Position numbers and translations under genes: made by a program. From Blautia hansenii DSM 20583 (GTDB taxonomy: Bacteria > Bacillota > Clostridia > Lachnospirales > Lachnospiraceae), in assembly GCF_002222595.2 (NCBI RefSeq), contig NZ_CP022413.2:132501-196500 (forward strand): a stretch of 64,000 nt of DNA. The letters run 5' to 3'. Positions 56,582-64,000 of the stretch are shown here, piece after piece (positions within the stretch are counted from its first letter, which is position 1; each line of letters begins with the position of its first letter). The notes under the pieces were generated by a model. It did not search any database. It saw only the letters and a program-made list of their open reading frames with translations, and was not told the origin of the DNA.

Positions 56582-57691
56582 ATGAACAGAACAATGAAAA
56601 AGCTGTTATGCCTTACAACAGCAGGTGTGTTGGGATTATCTGCGCTGGCAGGCTGCGGAAGCAAAAAAATAGATGGAACAAAACCACTTTTAACAGGAAA
56701 AGAAGATACAGTAACAGTAGGAACAGGAAATTTGGTGCTTCGTATGAACCAGGTACAGATGATGTCTTATATGTCCATGATGGGCGGCGGCACAACCGGC
56801 ATGTGGGAGCAGAAGACAGAGGATGGAAAAACTTACGGCGAGCAGACAAAGGACAGTGTACTGGAACAGTTAAAAGCAATGATGCTGTTAAAAGAACATG
56901 CGGCAGATTACAAGGTTTCTGTTTCTGATGAAGAAAAGAAAAGTATTGAAGAAGCTGTAAAAAAATTCATGGAAGCGAATACAAAAGAAACGATTGAAAA
57001 GCTTTCTGTACAGCAGTCCGATATTGAACAGCTTTTGACATTGTTTACTTATCAGAATAAGATGTATGACCCGATGACAGCTGATGTAGATACAAATGTG
57101 GAAGATACAGAAGCTGCTCAGAGCGCCATTACTTATTGCAAGGTAAGCACAGCAGACAAGACAAATGAAGACGGAACAACAACACCTCTTACTGATGAGG
57201 AGAAAAACGAGAAAAAAGCACAGGCACAGAGTGTCTTAGATAAGCTTTTAGCTTCTGATGACCCTGCTATGGCAGATGTAGATACTCTTGCAAAAGAAGT
57301 GGATGAGAATTTAAGCGCTTTAGACACGACTTTTGGTGCAGAAGATACTTTATTAGATGAAAAACTTCTGGAAGCGGCAAAAACATTGCAGGACGGACAG
57401 GTTTATGAAAGTGTTGTAGAAGGCGAAAATGCTTATTATGTAGTCAGAATGGATCAGGTTTTGGACAGAGAAGCAACAGACGCTGAAAAAGAACAAATTG
57501 TAAACGAAAGAAAACAGGAAGCATATCAGAAGCTTTTAGATGAATGGAAAGAAAAAGCTGAAATTACTGTAAACGAAAAAGAATGGAAAAAGGTGACTTT
57601 GTCTGATAATGATGTTTATACATTAAAACAGCCTGAGACAGAAGAAACACCGGAAGAAGGAACTGAAAACACGGAAGGTACACAGGAATAA
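56582..57691 (+). CDS. PrsA/SurA-like lipoprotein foldase
   Basis: A 369-residue exported lipoprotein with lipobox ALAGC (Cys26) and a Ser/Lys start to the mature protein. The N-terminal region (about 65-165) is helical and resembles the SurA_N/PrsA chaperone domain. A parvulin-like stretch (about 200-310) includes KLLASDDPAMADVDTLAKEVDEN and DGQVYESVVEGENAYYVVRMDQV; catalytic parvulin residues are not clear. A Met-rich segment (MMSYMSMMGGGTTGM) near 59 is unusual. It closes with a Glu/Thr-rich tail. AGGAGG lies before the ATG. It probably helps fold secreted proteins. Confidence 0.78.
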   Translation: MNRTMKKLLCLTTAGVLGLSALAGCGSKKIDGTKPLLTGKEDTVTVGTGNLVLRMNQVQMMSYMSMMGGGTTGMWEQKTEDGKTYGEQTKDSVLEQLKAMMLLKEHAADYKVSVSDEEKKSIEEAVKKFMEANTKETIEKLSVQQSDIEQLLTLFTYQNKMYDPMTADVDTNVEDTEAAQSAITYCKVSTADKTNEDGTTTPLTDEEKNEKKAQAQSVLDKLLASDDPAMADVDTLAKEVDENLSALDTTFGAEDTLLDEKLLEAAKTLQDGQVYESVVEGENAYYVVRMDQVLDREATDAEKEQIVNERKQEAYQKLLDEWKEKAEITVNEKEWKKVTLSDNDVYTLKQPETEETPEEGTENTEGTQE

Positions 57692-57695
57692 AAAG

Positions 57696-57846
57696 AAGGA
57701 GTTGTCACTCTAAGTAATTATCCGGAATGTCGGTAAATTTTTAGCGAATTTGTCGAGCACGTTTTGAGATTATAAGCTCAAAGTGAGCGCAGACTGAGCG
57801 TAAAATATATCGACATTCTGAATATATACTTGAAGTGCAACTCCTT
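57696..57846. repeat. Nested inverted repeat between convergent genes
   Basis: Outer arms AAGGAGTTG (57696-57704) and CAACTCCTT (57838-57846) enclose GGAATGTCG (57724-57732) against CGACATTCT (57811-57819), and innermost TTTGAG (57763-57768) against CTCAAA (57777-57782). The whole 151-bp segment can fold into a long cruciform or RNA hairpin and ends in a T-run. It may act as a bidirectional terminator or be a small palindromic element. Confidence 0.65.
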
Positions 57847-57847
57847 T

Positions 57848-59209
57848 TTAATTTATCCTCTGTTTCTCCAATCCATGTATCCAATCGGACTTTAAGAAGT
57901 AGATAAGGAAAGTAATAGAACTTAACGTCCATGTCAGTGGATAAGCCCAGAAGATAACGTGAATATCAGGGATAAAGTGTACCGCTGCAGTGATATAGCT
58001 TACGCGGATAATACACCAGCATATCAGCATGACGAACATAGGAACTGTGGATTTTCCCGCACCACGCAAAATTCCTGCCATACAGTGTGAGAAGGCAAGA
58101 AGAAAATAAAACAGGGCGTCAATACGTGCCTGGTCTGTTCCATAGGCAATAACCTGAGGGGTGTCGTTAAAAGCTGCCAGAAATTGGGGTGCAAAGAAGT
58201 AAATAACAACTCCAATCAATTCAGCTATGGAAAGAGAACAGATAACACCGAATACAGCCCCTTTTTTTGCTCTTTGATATTCCTTTGCACCTAGATTTTG
58301 GCTGATAAAGGTAGTTAGCGCCATGGCAAAGCAGGTGATAGGGAGAAACGCAAAGCCCTCTACTTTGGAATAGGAACCGCAGCCTGCCATTGCCATTTGT
58401 CCGAACTTGTTAATATTGGACTGAACAACTACATTTGCCAGTGAAATAATGGAGTTTTGCAGTCCTGCCGGCAGACCATTGGAAATAATCTGGCGGAGCA
58501 TCAGCCAGTCCATACGAATACGGGACGGATGTATTTTGTATTCTTCCGGGCTTTTTAAAAGTTGAAGCAAGCATAAGAGCGCACTGATAAACTGAGAAAC
58601 TACAGTAGCAAAAGCAGCAGCGCCTACACCCATGCCTAATCCTGCTACGAGAATTAAATCCAGCACAATGTTAATAATAGAAGATATAATTAAATAAATT
58701 AAAGGGTGCTTGCTGTCACCTACAGACTGAAGAATTCCCACAAGGAAGTTATACATAACAAAAGCCAGAGAACCGCAGAAATAAATGCGGAAATAGGTGA
58801 CTGAGTTTGGCAGAACTTCAGCAGGAGTTCCCATCATCACCAAAATCTGAGGCGCTGCGGCCACACCCACAACAGTCAGTAAAATTCCTGACACAATACC
58901 GAGAGCTACGATGGTATGAATAGCTCTTTGCACTAAATCAAATTTCTTTGCACCGAAATATTTTGCAACGACAACACCTGCACCAATGGCAATACCATTG
59001 AAAAATCCAACCATAAGGAAAATCAGATTTCCGGACGAGCTTACGGCTGCCAGAGCGCTGCTTCCCAGATAATTTCCTACGATTAAGGAGTCAGCAGTAT
59101 TGTAAAGCTGTTGAAATAAATTACCGAAAAACAGTGGGACAGCAAATGCGATGATTTTCTTCCAGATAGGACCGCTGGTCATAAGAGTTGCTGAAGAACG
59201 ATTGTCCAT
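57848..59209 (-). CDS. MATE family efflux pump (second)
   Basis: A 453-residue polytopic pump of the MATE family. The N-terminal motif AVPLFFGNLFQQLYNTADSLIVGNYLGSSALAAVS is canonical, and about 12 hydrophobic segments are seen. GGAGGC precedes the ATG. It differs clearly from the MATE protein at 5010 and is not a duplicate. No regulator is adjacent; a promoter should lie in 59210-59304, shared with the divergent endonuclease gene. Confidence 0.92.
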   Translation of the reverse strand: MDNRSSATLMTSGPIWKKIIAFAVPLFFGNLFQQLYNTADSLIVGNYLGSSALAAVSSSGNLIFLMVGFFNGIAIGAGVVVAKYFGAKKFDLVQRAIHTIVALGIVSGILLTVVGVAAAPQILVMMGTPAEVLPNSVTYFRIYFCGSLAFVMYNFLVGILQSVGDSKHPLIYLIISSIINIVLDLILVAGLGMGVGAAAFATVVSQFISALLCLLQLLKSPEEYKIHPSRIRMDWLMLRQIISNGLPAGLQNSIISLANVVVQSNINKFGQMAMAGCGSYSKVEGFAFLPITCFAMALTTFISQNLGAKEYQRAKKGAVFGVICSLSIAELIGVVIYFFAPQFLAAFNDTPQVIAYGTDQARIDALFYFLLAFSHCMAGILRGAGKSTVPMFVMLICWCIIRVSYITAAVHFIPDIHVIFWAYPLTWTLSSITFLIYFLKSDWIHGLEKQRIN

Positions 59210-59304
59210 AGTTGTAATGCCTCCGTTTTGATACTATAATTAGATAATCATACTATTAAGTATAAGGTCACTGTAAGGGAAAAGCAAGTATTGAGGAGAA
59301 AATT

Positions 59305-60534
59305 ATGTTTATATCAGATTTGCATATACATTCTAAATTTTCCAGAGCAACCAGTAAAGACTGCGATTTGGAGCATCTGGAAATGTGGGCACGAAAAAAG
59401 GGAATACAGATTTTAGGCACAGGAGATTTCACCCATCCTGTATGGCAGGAGGAAATAAGAGAAAAGCTGGAGTCTGCCGAGGACGGTCTTTATCGGCTGA
59501 AAAAAGAATATCGGATTTCAGACGGATTTGTGCCGGATACCATAACACCTAGATTTGCAGTTACAGGGGAAATCAGCTCTATTTATAAAAAAGGCGGAAA
59601 GACAAGGCGAGTTCACAGCCTGCTGATACTTCCCAGTTTAGAGAAAGCACAGAAATTATCGGAAAAATTAGAAAAAATCGGAAATCTTCATTCTGACGGA
59701 CGTCCGATTTTAGGGTTGCCCTGTAAGGACTTGCTGGAAATGCTCCTTGAGACCACGGAAAAAGGAATTTATGTACCGGCACATATCTGGACACCGCATT
59801 TTTCTATGATGGGAGCATTTTCTGCATTTTCATCTCCTGAAGAATGTTTTGAGGAATTAACACATTATATTCATGCCGTGGAGACAGGCTTGTCCTCTGA
59901 CCCTGCCATGAATTGGAGAGTTCCTGCCATTGAAAAGATGCAGCTTATTTCCAATTCTGATGCACATTCTCCGTCAAAACTGGGAAGAGAAGCTAATTTA
60001 ATGGAAATAGAAATGTCTTATAATGGTTTGGAAAAAGCCATTCAGACGGGAGAAGGGCTTTCGGGAACCATAGAATTTTATCCTGAGGAGGGAAAATACC
60101 ACCTTGACGGACACAGAAAGTGTCAGGTTTGTCTTACGCCAAAACAGACAAAGGAGCAGGGAGGAATATGCCCTGTATGCGGGAAAAAGCTGACCGTAGG
60201 CGTACTGCACAGAATAGAAGAGCTGGCTGACAAGGAAGAAGGATATATAAAAGAAGGAGCAAAGCCTTTTGAAAAGCTGGTTCCGTTAATGGAAATTATT
60301 GCAGAAGACATGGGATATTCCACTGCTTCTAAAAAAGTTTTTGAGAAATATCAGCAGGCTCTGTTAAAGCTGGGTACAGAATTTGAGATTTTAAGAGAAA
60401 TTCCTTTGGAGGATATTAAGAGGCAGATGGGAGAAACGATTGCAGAGGGGATTTCTCATATTCGAAAAGGTGAGGTACAGTGTATTTCCGGTTTTGACGG
60501 AGAATACGGAAAGATAAAGGTTATGGAACCTTGA
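59305..60534 (+). CDS. Endonuclease Q-like PHP-domain protein
   Basis: A 409-residue protein with the PHP fold. The metal-binding motif HIHSKFSRATS at the N-terminus, GTGDFTHP near 37, and SNSDAHSPSKLGREANLM near 212 are typical of the TIGR00375/EndoQ family. A zinc-finger-like element, CxxC near 272 and CPVC near 287, is also present. EndoQ cleaves DNA 5' of deaminated bases such as uracil and hypoxanthine; it is known from archaea and some Bacillus-type bacteria. Here it would act in base-damage repair. It is first of a two-gene unit with a membrane protein. Confidence 0.83.
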   Translation: MFISDLHIHSKFSRATSKDCDLEHLEMWARKKGIQILGTGDFTHPVWQEEIREKLESAEDGLYRLKKEYRISDGFVPDTITPRFAVTGEISSIYKKGGKTRRVHSLLILPSLEKAQKLSEKLEKIGNLHSDGRPILGLPCKDLLEMLLETTEKGIYVPAHIWTPHFSMMGAFSAFSSPEECFEELTHYIHAVETGLSSDPAMNWRVPAIEKMQLISNSDAHSPSKLGREANLMEIEMSYNGLEKAIQTGEGLSGTIEFYPEEGKYHLDGHRKCQVCLTPKQTKEQGGICPVCGKKLTVGVLHRIEELADKEEGYIKEGAKPFEKLVPLMEIIAEDMGYSTASKKVFEKYQQALLKLGTEFEILREIPLEDIKRQMGETIAEGISHIRKGEVQCISGFDGEYGKIKVMEP

Positions 60535-60544
60535 GGTGAAGAGA

Positions 60545-61267
60545 TTGAAAAAACGAAAATGGTCTAAAATTTTTCTTATCTTGTATGTAATATGTGTATT
60601 ATCTTACACAGCAGCCAGAATTATTTTAAAGGAATACGGATATTTTTATTATGACTTTTTTGAAAAGGGTAAAATGCTGTTATTATTGATAGGCGCTGTT
60701 TATATTTGGTGCATTGGCGTAGGAAATCTGAAACGATATAAAATGCGATATCCTGGCAGGAGCATTACAGGAGGCTGTATTTTACTGGGAATATTTACCG
60801 TAGTATCCGTAGGATTTTTCGGAAATTATTTTGTCAGGACTATGTCAATGTGGGAAACTTCGGCATATCAGCCTGTCGAGGAACGGGAAGAAAAAGCGGA
60901 GGAAACGGAGGAAAGCAAGACGCAGGAGCAAAGGGGAGTTTATGAAACCGTCGAGGATGCGTATCAATATCTCTATGATGAGGTTCTTTCTCTCTCCTAT
61001 TCCTCCAGCAGCTCTCAATATAATGCAAAAGGAAATTTCTATGCTGTTTTGGAAACCGGTATGGGTACTTATGAAGGACAGGAAAATGTTCCGTATACCA
61101 TAGAGGTGGTTTACGATAGAATTTCGGACGACGGGGAGTCTTATATGTTTAATTTTTATAAGATATATGAAACAGCGGAGGGTGACATCACAGATTTCGG
61201 ATTGCGTTATCTTGTGAATAAATATACGGGAAAGATTACGGCAGAAGAAGTATCGTGGGGAAATTAA
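60545..61267 (+). CDS. Membrane protein of unknown function
   Basis: A 240-residue protein. The TTG at 60545 follows AGGTGAAG; a GTG at 60536 directly behind the preceding stop is also possible and would add three residues. Three membrane segments (about 8-30, 45-62, 78-98) are followed by an acidic Glu-rich linker (EEREEKAEETEESKTQEQ) and a predicted extracellular domain of about 110 residues with no recognised fold. It lies just after the EndoQ-like gene and shares its transcript, without an obvious functional link. It is followed by a perfect terminator. Confidence 0.6.
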   Translation: MKKRKWSKIFLILYVICVLSYTAARIILKEYGYFYYDFFEKGKMLLLLIGAVYIWCIGVGNLKRYKMRYPGRSITGGCILLGIFTVVSVGFFGNYFVRTMSMWETSAYQPVEEREEKAEETEESKTQEQRGVYETVEDAYQYLYDEVLSLSYSSSSSQYNAKGNFYAVLETGMGTYEGQENVPYTIEVVYDRISDDGESYMFNFYKIYETAEGDITDFGLRYLVNKYTGKITAEEVSWGN

Positions 61268-61307
61268 AAAAAATGGAGCATTGCTTAAAGTGACCGCTCC
61301 ATTTTTT
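61268..61307. terminator. Perfect 12-bp terminator
   Basis: AAAAAATGGAGC and GCTCCATTTTTT are exact complements with a 16-base loop, between the convergent membrane-protein and TSCPD genes. It works in both directions. Confidence 0.85.
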
Positions 61308-61333
61308 ATGTTTAATTTTATTAAGGAAAATGA

Positions 61334-61576
61334 TTAAGCTCTGGCTTCTTCTAAAGCTTTTGCCAACTGGTCAGGGCAGGAGGTTCCTCTGCCGTTGCAG
61401 TCTGTTCCTTTTAATCTCTGGATAACATCATCCACTTTCATTCCCTGAACAAGGCTTGCAATTCCCTGTGTGTTTCCGTTGCAGCCACCGTTGAATTTTA
61501 CGGATTTTACAACATCACCTTCAATTTCAAATTCAATAGAGCGTGAACATACGCCTTTTGTTTTATATACAGCCAT
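61334..61576 (-). CDS. TSCPD domain protein (TIGR03905 family)
   Basis: An 80-residue protein of the TSCPD family, named for the TSCPDQLAKAL motif near its C-terminus, present here. Earlier cysteines in VCSRSI, GGCNGNT and DCNGRG could bind a metal or Fe-S cluster. The domain also occurs at the end of some ribonucleotide reductases, but this stand-alone form is uncharacterised. AAGGAGG precedes the ATG. Length matches the family. Confidence 0.92.
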   Translation of the reverse strand: MAVYKTKGVCSRSIEFEIEGDVVKSVKFNGGCNGNTQGIASLVQGMKVDDVIQRLKGTDCNGRGTSCPDQLAKALEEARA

Positions 61577-61725
61577 CTTAAAATCCTCCTTTGTTTGTTT
61601 CTTCAGTGTGAATTATAGCATGACTGAAAAAAAACGTAAAGACAAAGAAACAACTGGCAACGAAGGAAAGATTATGTTAAAGTGAAAGGCAGAGAACAAT
61701 ATTTTACAGGAAAGGTGAATGGATT

Positions 61726-62424
61726 ATGAATATGATTGGAATTATCGGCGCTATGGAAGAAGAAGTAGAGCTGTTAAAAGAAAAAATGACAGATACAGTA
61801 ATTGTGGAAAAAGCAGGAATGAAGTTTGTAAAAGGAAACTTGAAAGGACAGACTGCTGTTGTGGTTCGTTCCGGTATTGGTAAGGTAAATGCCGGCATTT
61901 GTACACAGATTTTGGCAGATGAATTTCAGGTTGAAGCTGTAATTAACACAGGAATAGCAGGTTCTTTAAAGGCAGAAATCAATATCGGTGATATTGTGTT
62001 GTCCACAGATACCATGCAGCACGATGTAGATGCCAGAGAATTCGGATATCCTCTGGGACAGATACCTCGTATGGAAACACTGGCATTTGAGGCAGATGAG
62101 AATTTAAGAAAGCTGGCAAAGGAAGTGTGCGAAGAAGTTAATCCTGATATTCAGGTATTTGAAGGGCGTGTTGCCAGCGGTGACCAGTTTGTAGCAGACA
62201 AAGAAACAAAAGAAAGAATTATTGAAAATACACAGGCGTACTGTACGGAAATGGAAGGGGCTGCTATTGGACAGGCTGCATATTTAAACAAAATTCCGTA
62301 TCTGGTAATTCGTGCTATTTCCGACAAAGCAGATGACAGCGCACATGTAGATTACCCTACCTTTGAAAGACAGGCAATCCGCCACACGGTAAACCTTGTC
62401 AGCCGTATGATGGAATGCTTGTAA
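61726..62424 (+). CDS. mtnN: 5'-methylthioadenosine/S-adenosylhomocysteine nucleosidase
   Basis: A 232-residue enzyme that removes adenine from methylthioadenosine and S-adenosylhomocysteine, clearing by-products of SAM use and feeding methionine salvage and AI-2 formation. Motifs include GIIGAMEEEVELLKEKM at the N-terminus, NTGIAGSL, the GRVASGDQFV loop, EMEGAAIGQAA and VIRAISDKAD with the catalytic Asp. Length is typical. It is monocistronic; AAAGGTG lies before the ATG. Confidence 0.97.
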   Translation: MNMIGIIGAMEEEVELLKEKMTDTVIVEKAGMKFVKGNLKGQTAVVVRSGIGKVNAGICTQILADEFQVEAVINTGIAGSLKAEINIGDIVLSTDTMQHDVDAREFGYPLGQIPRMETLAFEADENLRKLAKEVCEEVNPDIQVFEGRVASGDQFVADKETKERIIENTQAYCTEMEGAAIGQAAYLNKIPYLVIRAISDKADDSAHVDYPTFERQAIRHTVNLVSRMMECL

Positions 62425-62572
62425 AGAAGCTATTTGCATAAACTGTCATTTCAGGCGGGGATTTGTCGAGCGAATTTTGTTTCCAAAAATGATTAGGTGC
62501 TATATAATAGAGCTCATAGAGAAAAAGAGACGCAGGACAGAAATGTTCATGCGCCGAAAATGAGGAGGAGCT

Positions 62573-63292
62573 ATGGAGTACCTGATTTTTTATTATGGGA
62601 CATGCCTTATGGGGCTTTTCAGCATTGTAAGTATGCTGGCAATTTACACAAGTAACAAAAGAGTTTTGAAAGAGTCGAAAAACCCGACACAAGCAAAAGA
62701 GAAATGGACAGCAAATTTTATTTCAGAACATCAAAAGCTGTTAAAAGATAATATACAGATACATAACCCTGCAGTTTATGTAATGAAACGCATGAGAGGA
62801 CGAAAGATAGGACCATGGAGTATGCACCAGATAAAAGGCATTTCCTGGATTACTTTGTGCCTCTCATTTTTATTTGCCGGAGCACAGTTTTTTTTATTGG
62901 GAGAGGGCAGAGATAAAGTTGTAAGACTTTTCCCGCTAAAGGCAGAGCTTCCTGCCATGAGCCTTACAGTCTTTACTACCATTGGACTGGGAATTGTACT
63001 TTTGGGGTTAAAAATATTGACGGGAACAGGATATCACGAGGAAGAAATTGAGACAAACCTGTTAGACTATGTGGAAAATCGCTGCAAAGAGCCTGTAAAG
63101 GCCGTTCCTCAAAAGAAAGCGGCAAAACCGGTTGAAAATCCGAAAAAAGATGAGGTTTTAAAAGAGCTTGAGCAGGGGATTTTAGAAACGGCTGCCACAG
63201 ACAGTCGCTATGCGCATTTACTGGATAAGGAAGAAAAGGCCATTGTCAAGAATGTGGTAAAGGAATTTTTTGCAGGAAGTCAGAAGAAATAA
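62573..63292 (+). CDS. Membrane protein of unknown function
   Basis: A 239-residue protein. An N-terminal membrane segment (about 4-24) is followed by a basic cytoplasmic part, two further segments (about 88-107 and 122-142) and a C-terminal Lys/Glu-rich tail (about 165-239) with predicted helices. It matches no family I know. GAGGAGG precedes the ATG and TATAAT lies at 62503-62508. It is followed by a terminator. Confidence 0.6.
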   Translation: MEYLIFYYGTCLMGLFSIVSMLAIYTSNKRVLKESKNPTQAKEKWTANFISEHQKLLKDNIQIHNPAVYVMKRMRGRKIGPWSMHQIKGISWITLCLSFLFAGAQFFLLGEGRDKVVRLFPLKAELPAMSLTVFTTIGLGIVLLGLKILTGTGYHEEEIETNLLDYVENRCKEPVKAVPQKKAAKPVENPKKDEVLKELEQGILETAATDSRYAHLLDKEEKAIVKNVVKEFFAGSQKK

Positions 63293-63310
63293 AAGAATAA
63301 GAGATAACAG

Positions 63311-63351
63311 AAAACCTTCTTTGGCGAAAGCTAGCCAGAGGAGGTTTTTGG
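63311..63351 (+). terminator. Terminator after the 239-residue membrane protein
   Basis: AAAACCTTCTTTGGC and GCCAGAGGAGGTTTT form a long stem with mismatches and end in TTTTTGG. Confidence 0.75.
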
Positions 63352-63443
63352 ATTTTTTAGAAAAAATATCATGAGAAGTACATGACAGAGAATGAAAAAA
63401 GTGCTAAGATGGAAAGAATAAAAATTTTGGAAGGAATGAGAAT

Positions 63444-64000
63444 ATGGAACAGGAAAAAAAGACAGCAATGCGGGTATCGGCAGTTACCATTGTGTGGAAT
63501 GTTATCCTTTCTATTTTTAAATTGATAGCAGGTATTGTAGGACATTCGGGAGCAATGATTTCTGATGCGGTTCATTCTGCTTCTGATGTATTTAGCACCA
63601 TTATTGTAATTTTAGGAATTAACATTGCCAGCAGACAATCCGATGACGACCATCAGTACGGGCATGACAGACTGGAATGTGTGGCGGCAATTTTATTGGC
63701 GGTTGTGCTGTTTGCTACAGGTATTGGCATTGGTATCGGAGGTATTAACAAGATTATTGAGGGTACGGCAGGAAAAGATGAAATCCCCGGAATGATTGCC
63801 CTGATTGCAGCGGTTGCTTCTATTGTGGTGAAGGAAGGAATGTTTTGGTATACCAGAAGCGCTGCCAAGAAAATAAATTCCGGCGCTTTGATGGCAGATG
63901 CGTGGCATCACCGCTCGGATGCCTTGTCTTCCGTTGGCGCTCTTATTGGTATCGGCGGCGCACGTCTGGGATTTCCGGTGTTAGACCCGATTGCCAGTGT
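63444..64000 (+). CDS. Cation diffusion facilitator transporter, cut by window end
   Basis: The first 185 codons of a CDF-family metal exporter, open to the end of the window. It starts at ATG after AAGGAATG. The N-terminal membrane segments include GHSGAMISDAVHSASDVF, whose Asp residues form the metal site, then DDDHQYGHDRLECVAA between helices 2 and 3. ALMADAWHHRSDALSSVGAL carries the second set of metal ligands in helix 5. The His/Asp pattern fits Zn/Fe/Mn transporters. The C-terminal cytoplasmic domain lies outside the window. Confidence 0.93.
   Translation, partial: MEQEKKTAMRVSAVTIVWNVILSIFKLIAGIVGHSGAMISDAVHSASDVFSTIIVILGINIASRQSDDDHQYGHDRLECVAAILLAVVLFATGIGIGIGGINKIIEGTAGKDEIPGMIALIAAVASIVVKEGMFWYTRSAAKKINSGALMADAWHHRSDALSSVGALIGIGGARLGFPVLDPIAS

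Overview
The window looks like chromosomal DNA of a low-GC, Gram-positive gut anaerobe of the Lachnospiraceae (Blautia or a near relative). This rests on AT-rich coding sequence, strong AGGAGG-type ribosome binding sites, sigma-A promoters, a T-box leader, rubrerythrin, FmdE, TSCPD and Rpn-family genes, and frequent MATE pumps. The species cannot be fixed from the sequence alone. No tRNA gene, CRISPR array, prophage or intact insertion sequence was seen.

Layout. 1-2866 is a 23S rRNA gene missing only its first bases; it ends in a terminator with no 5S gene behind it. 3030-4230 (minus) is a redox operon of ferredoxin, membrane Fe-S protein and rhodanese lipoprotein. 4486-11167 holds hsp20, a MATE pump with a divergent AraC regulator, cysK, a sigma-like protein without region 4, and ftsH. 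11222-13295 (minus) is an uncharacterised membrane protein plus Nudix pair behind a palindromic operator. 13451-19482 carries an aldose-epimerase-like gene, a siderophore/corrinoid-type ABC importer in one run with a methyltransferase and an FmdE protein, then rubrerythrin.

19574-29377 is a two-component system with two paralogous FtsX-type permeases and their ATPase, flanked by two nearly identical Rpn nuclease genes in direct orientation. 29422-31108 is an isoleucine-type T-box controlling brnQ. 31105-36666 is a TetR-MMPL-heptad-repeat export module with three operators exactly 34 bp apart. 36758-37462 is a YugP-type protease.

37610-39178 is the most unusual stretch: a TOPRIM-like gene split by one in-frame stop, a DUF4869-like gene and a very small P-loop ATPase, tightly overlapped. 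Small membrane and secreted proteins follow.

40673-45562 is a glycogen/maltodextrin operon (malQ, LacI regulator, phosphorylase). After it come a split chromate transporter, a decayed GNAT gene, threonine aldolase, and an AraC regulator divergent from a DapF-like protein lacking both catalytic cysteines. 50286-52352 has two CobW/COG0523 proteins, one with a His-rich repeat and one fused to a YcgQ/DUF1980-like domain. The remainder is pth, mfd, a PrsA-like lipoprotein, a second MATE pump, an endonuclease Q-like PHP protein, small membrane proteins, a TSCPD protein, mtnN and a CDF transporter cut by the window end.

All functions are read from motifs and remembered families; no database search was run.
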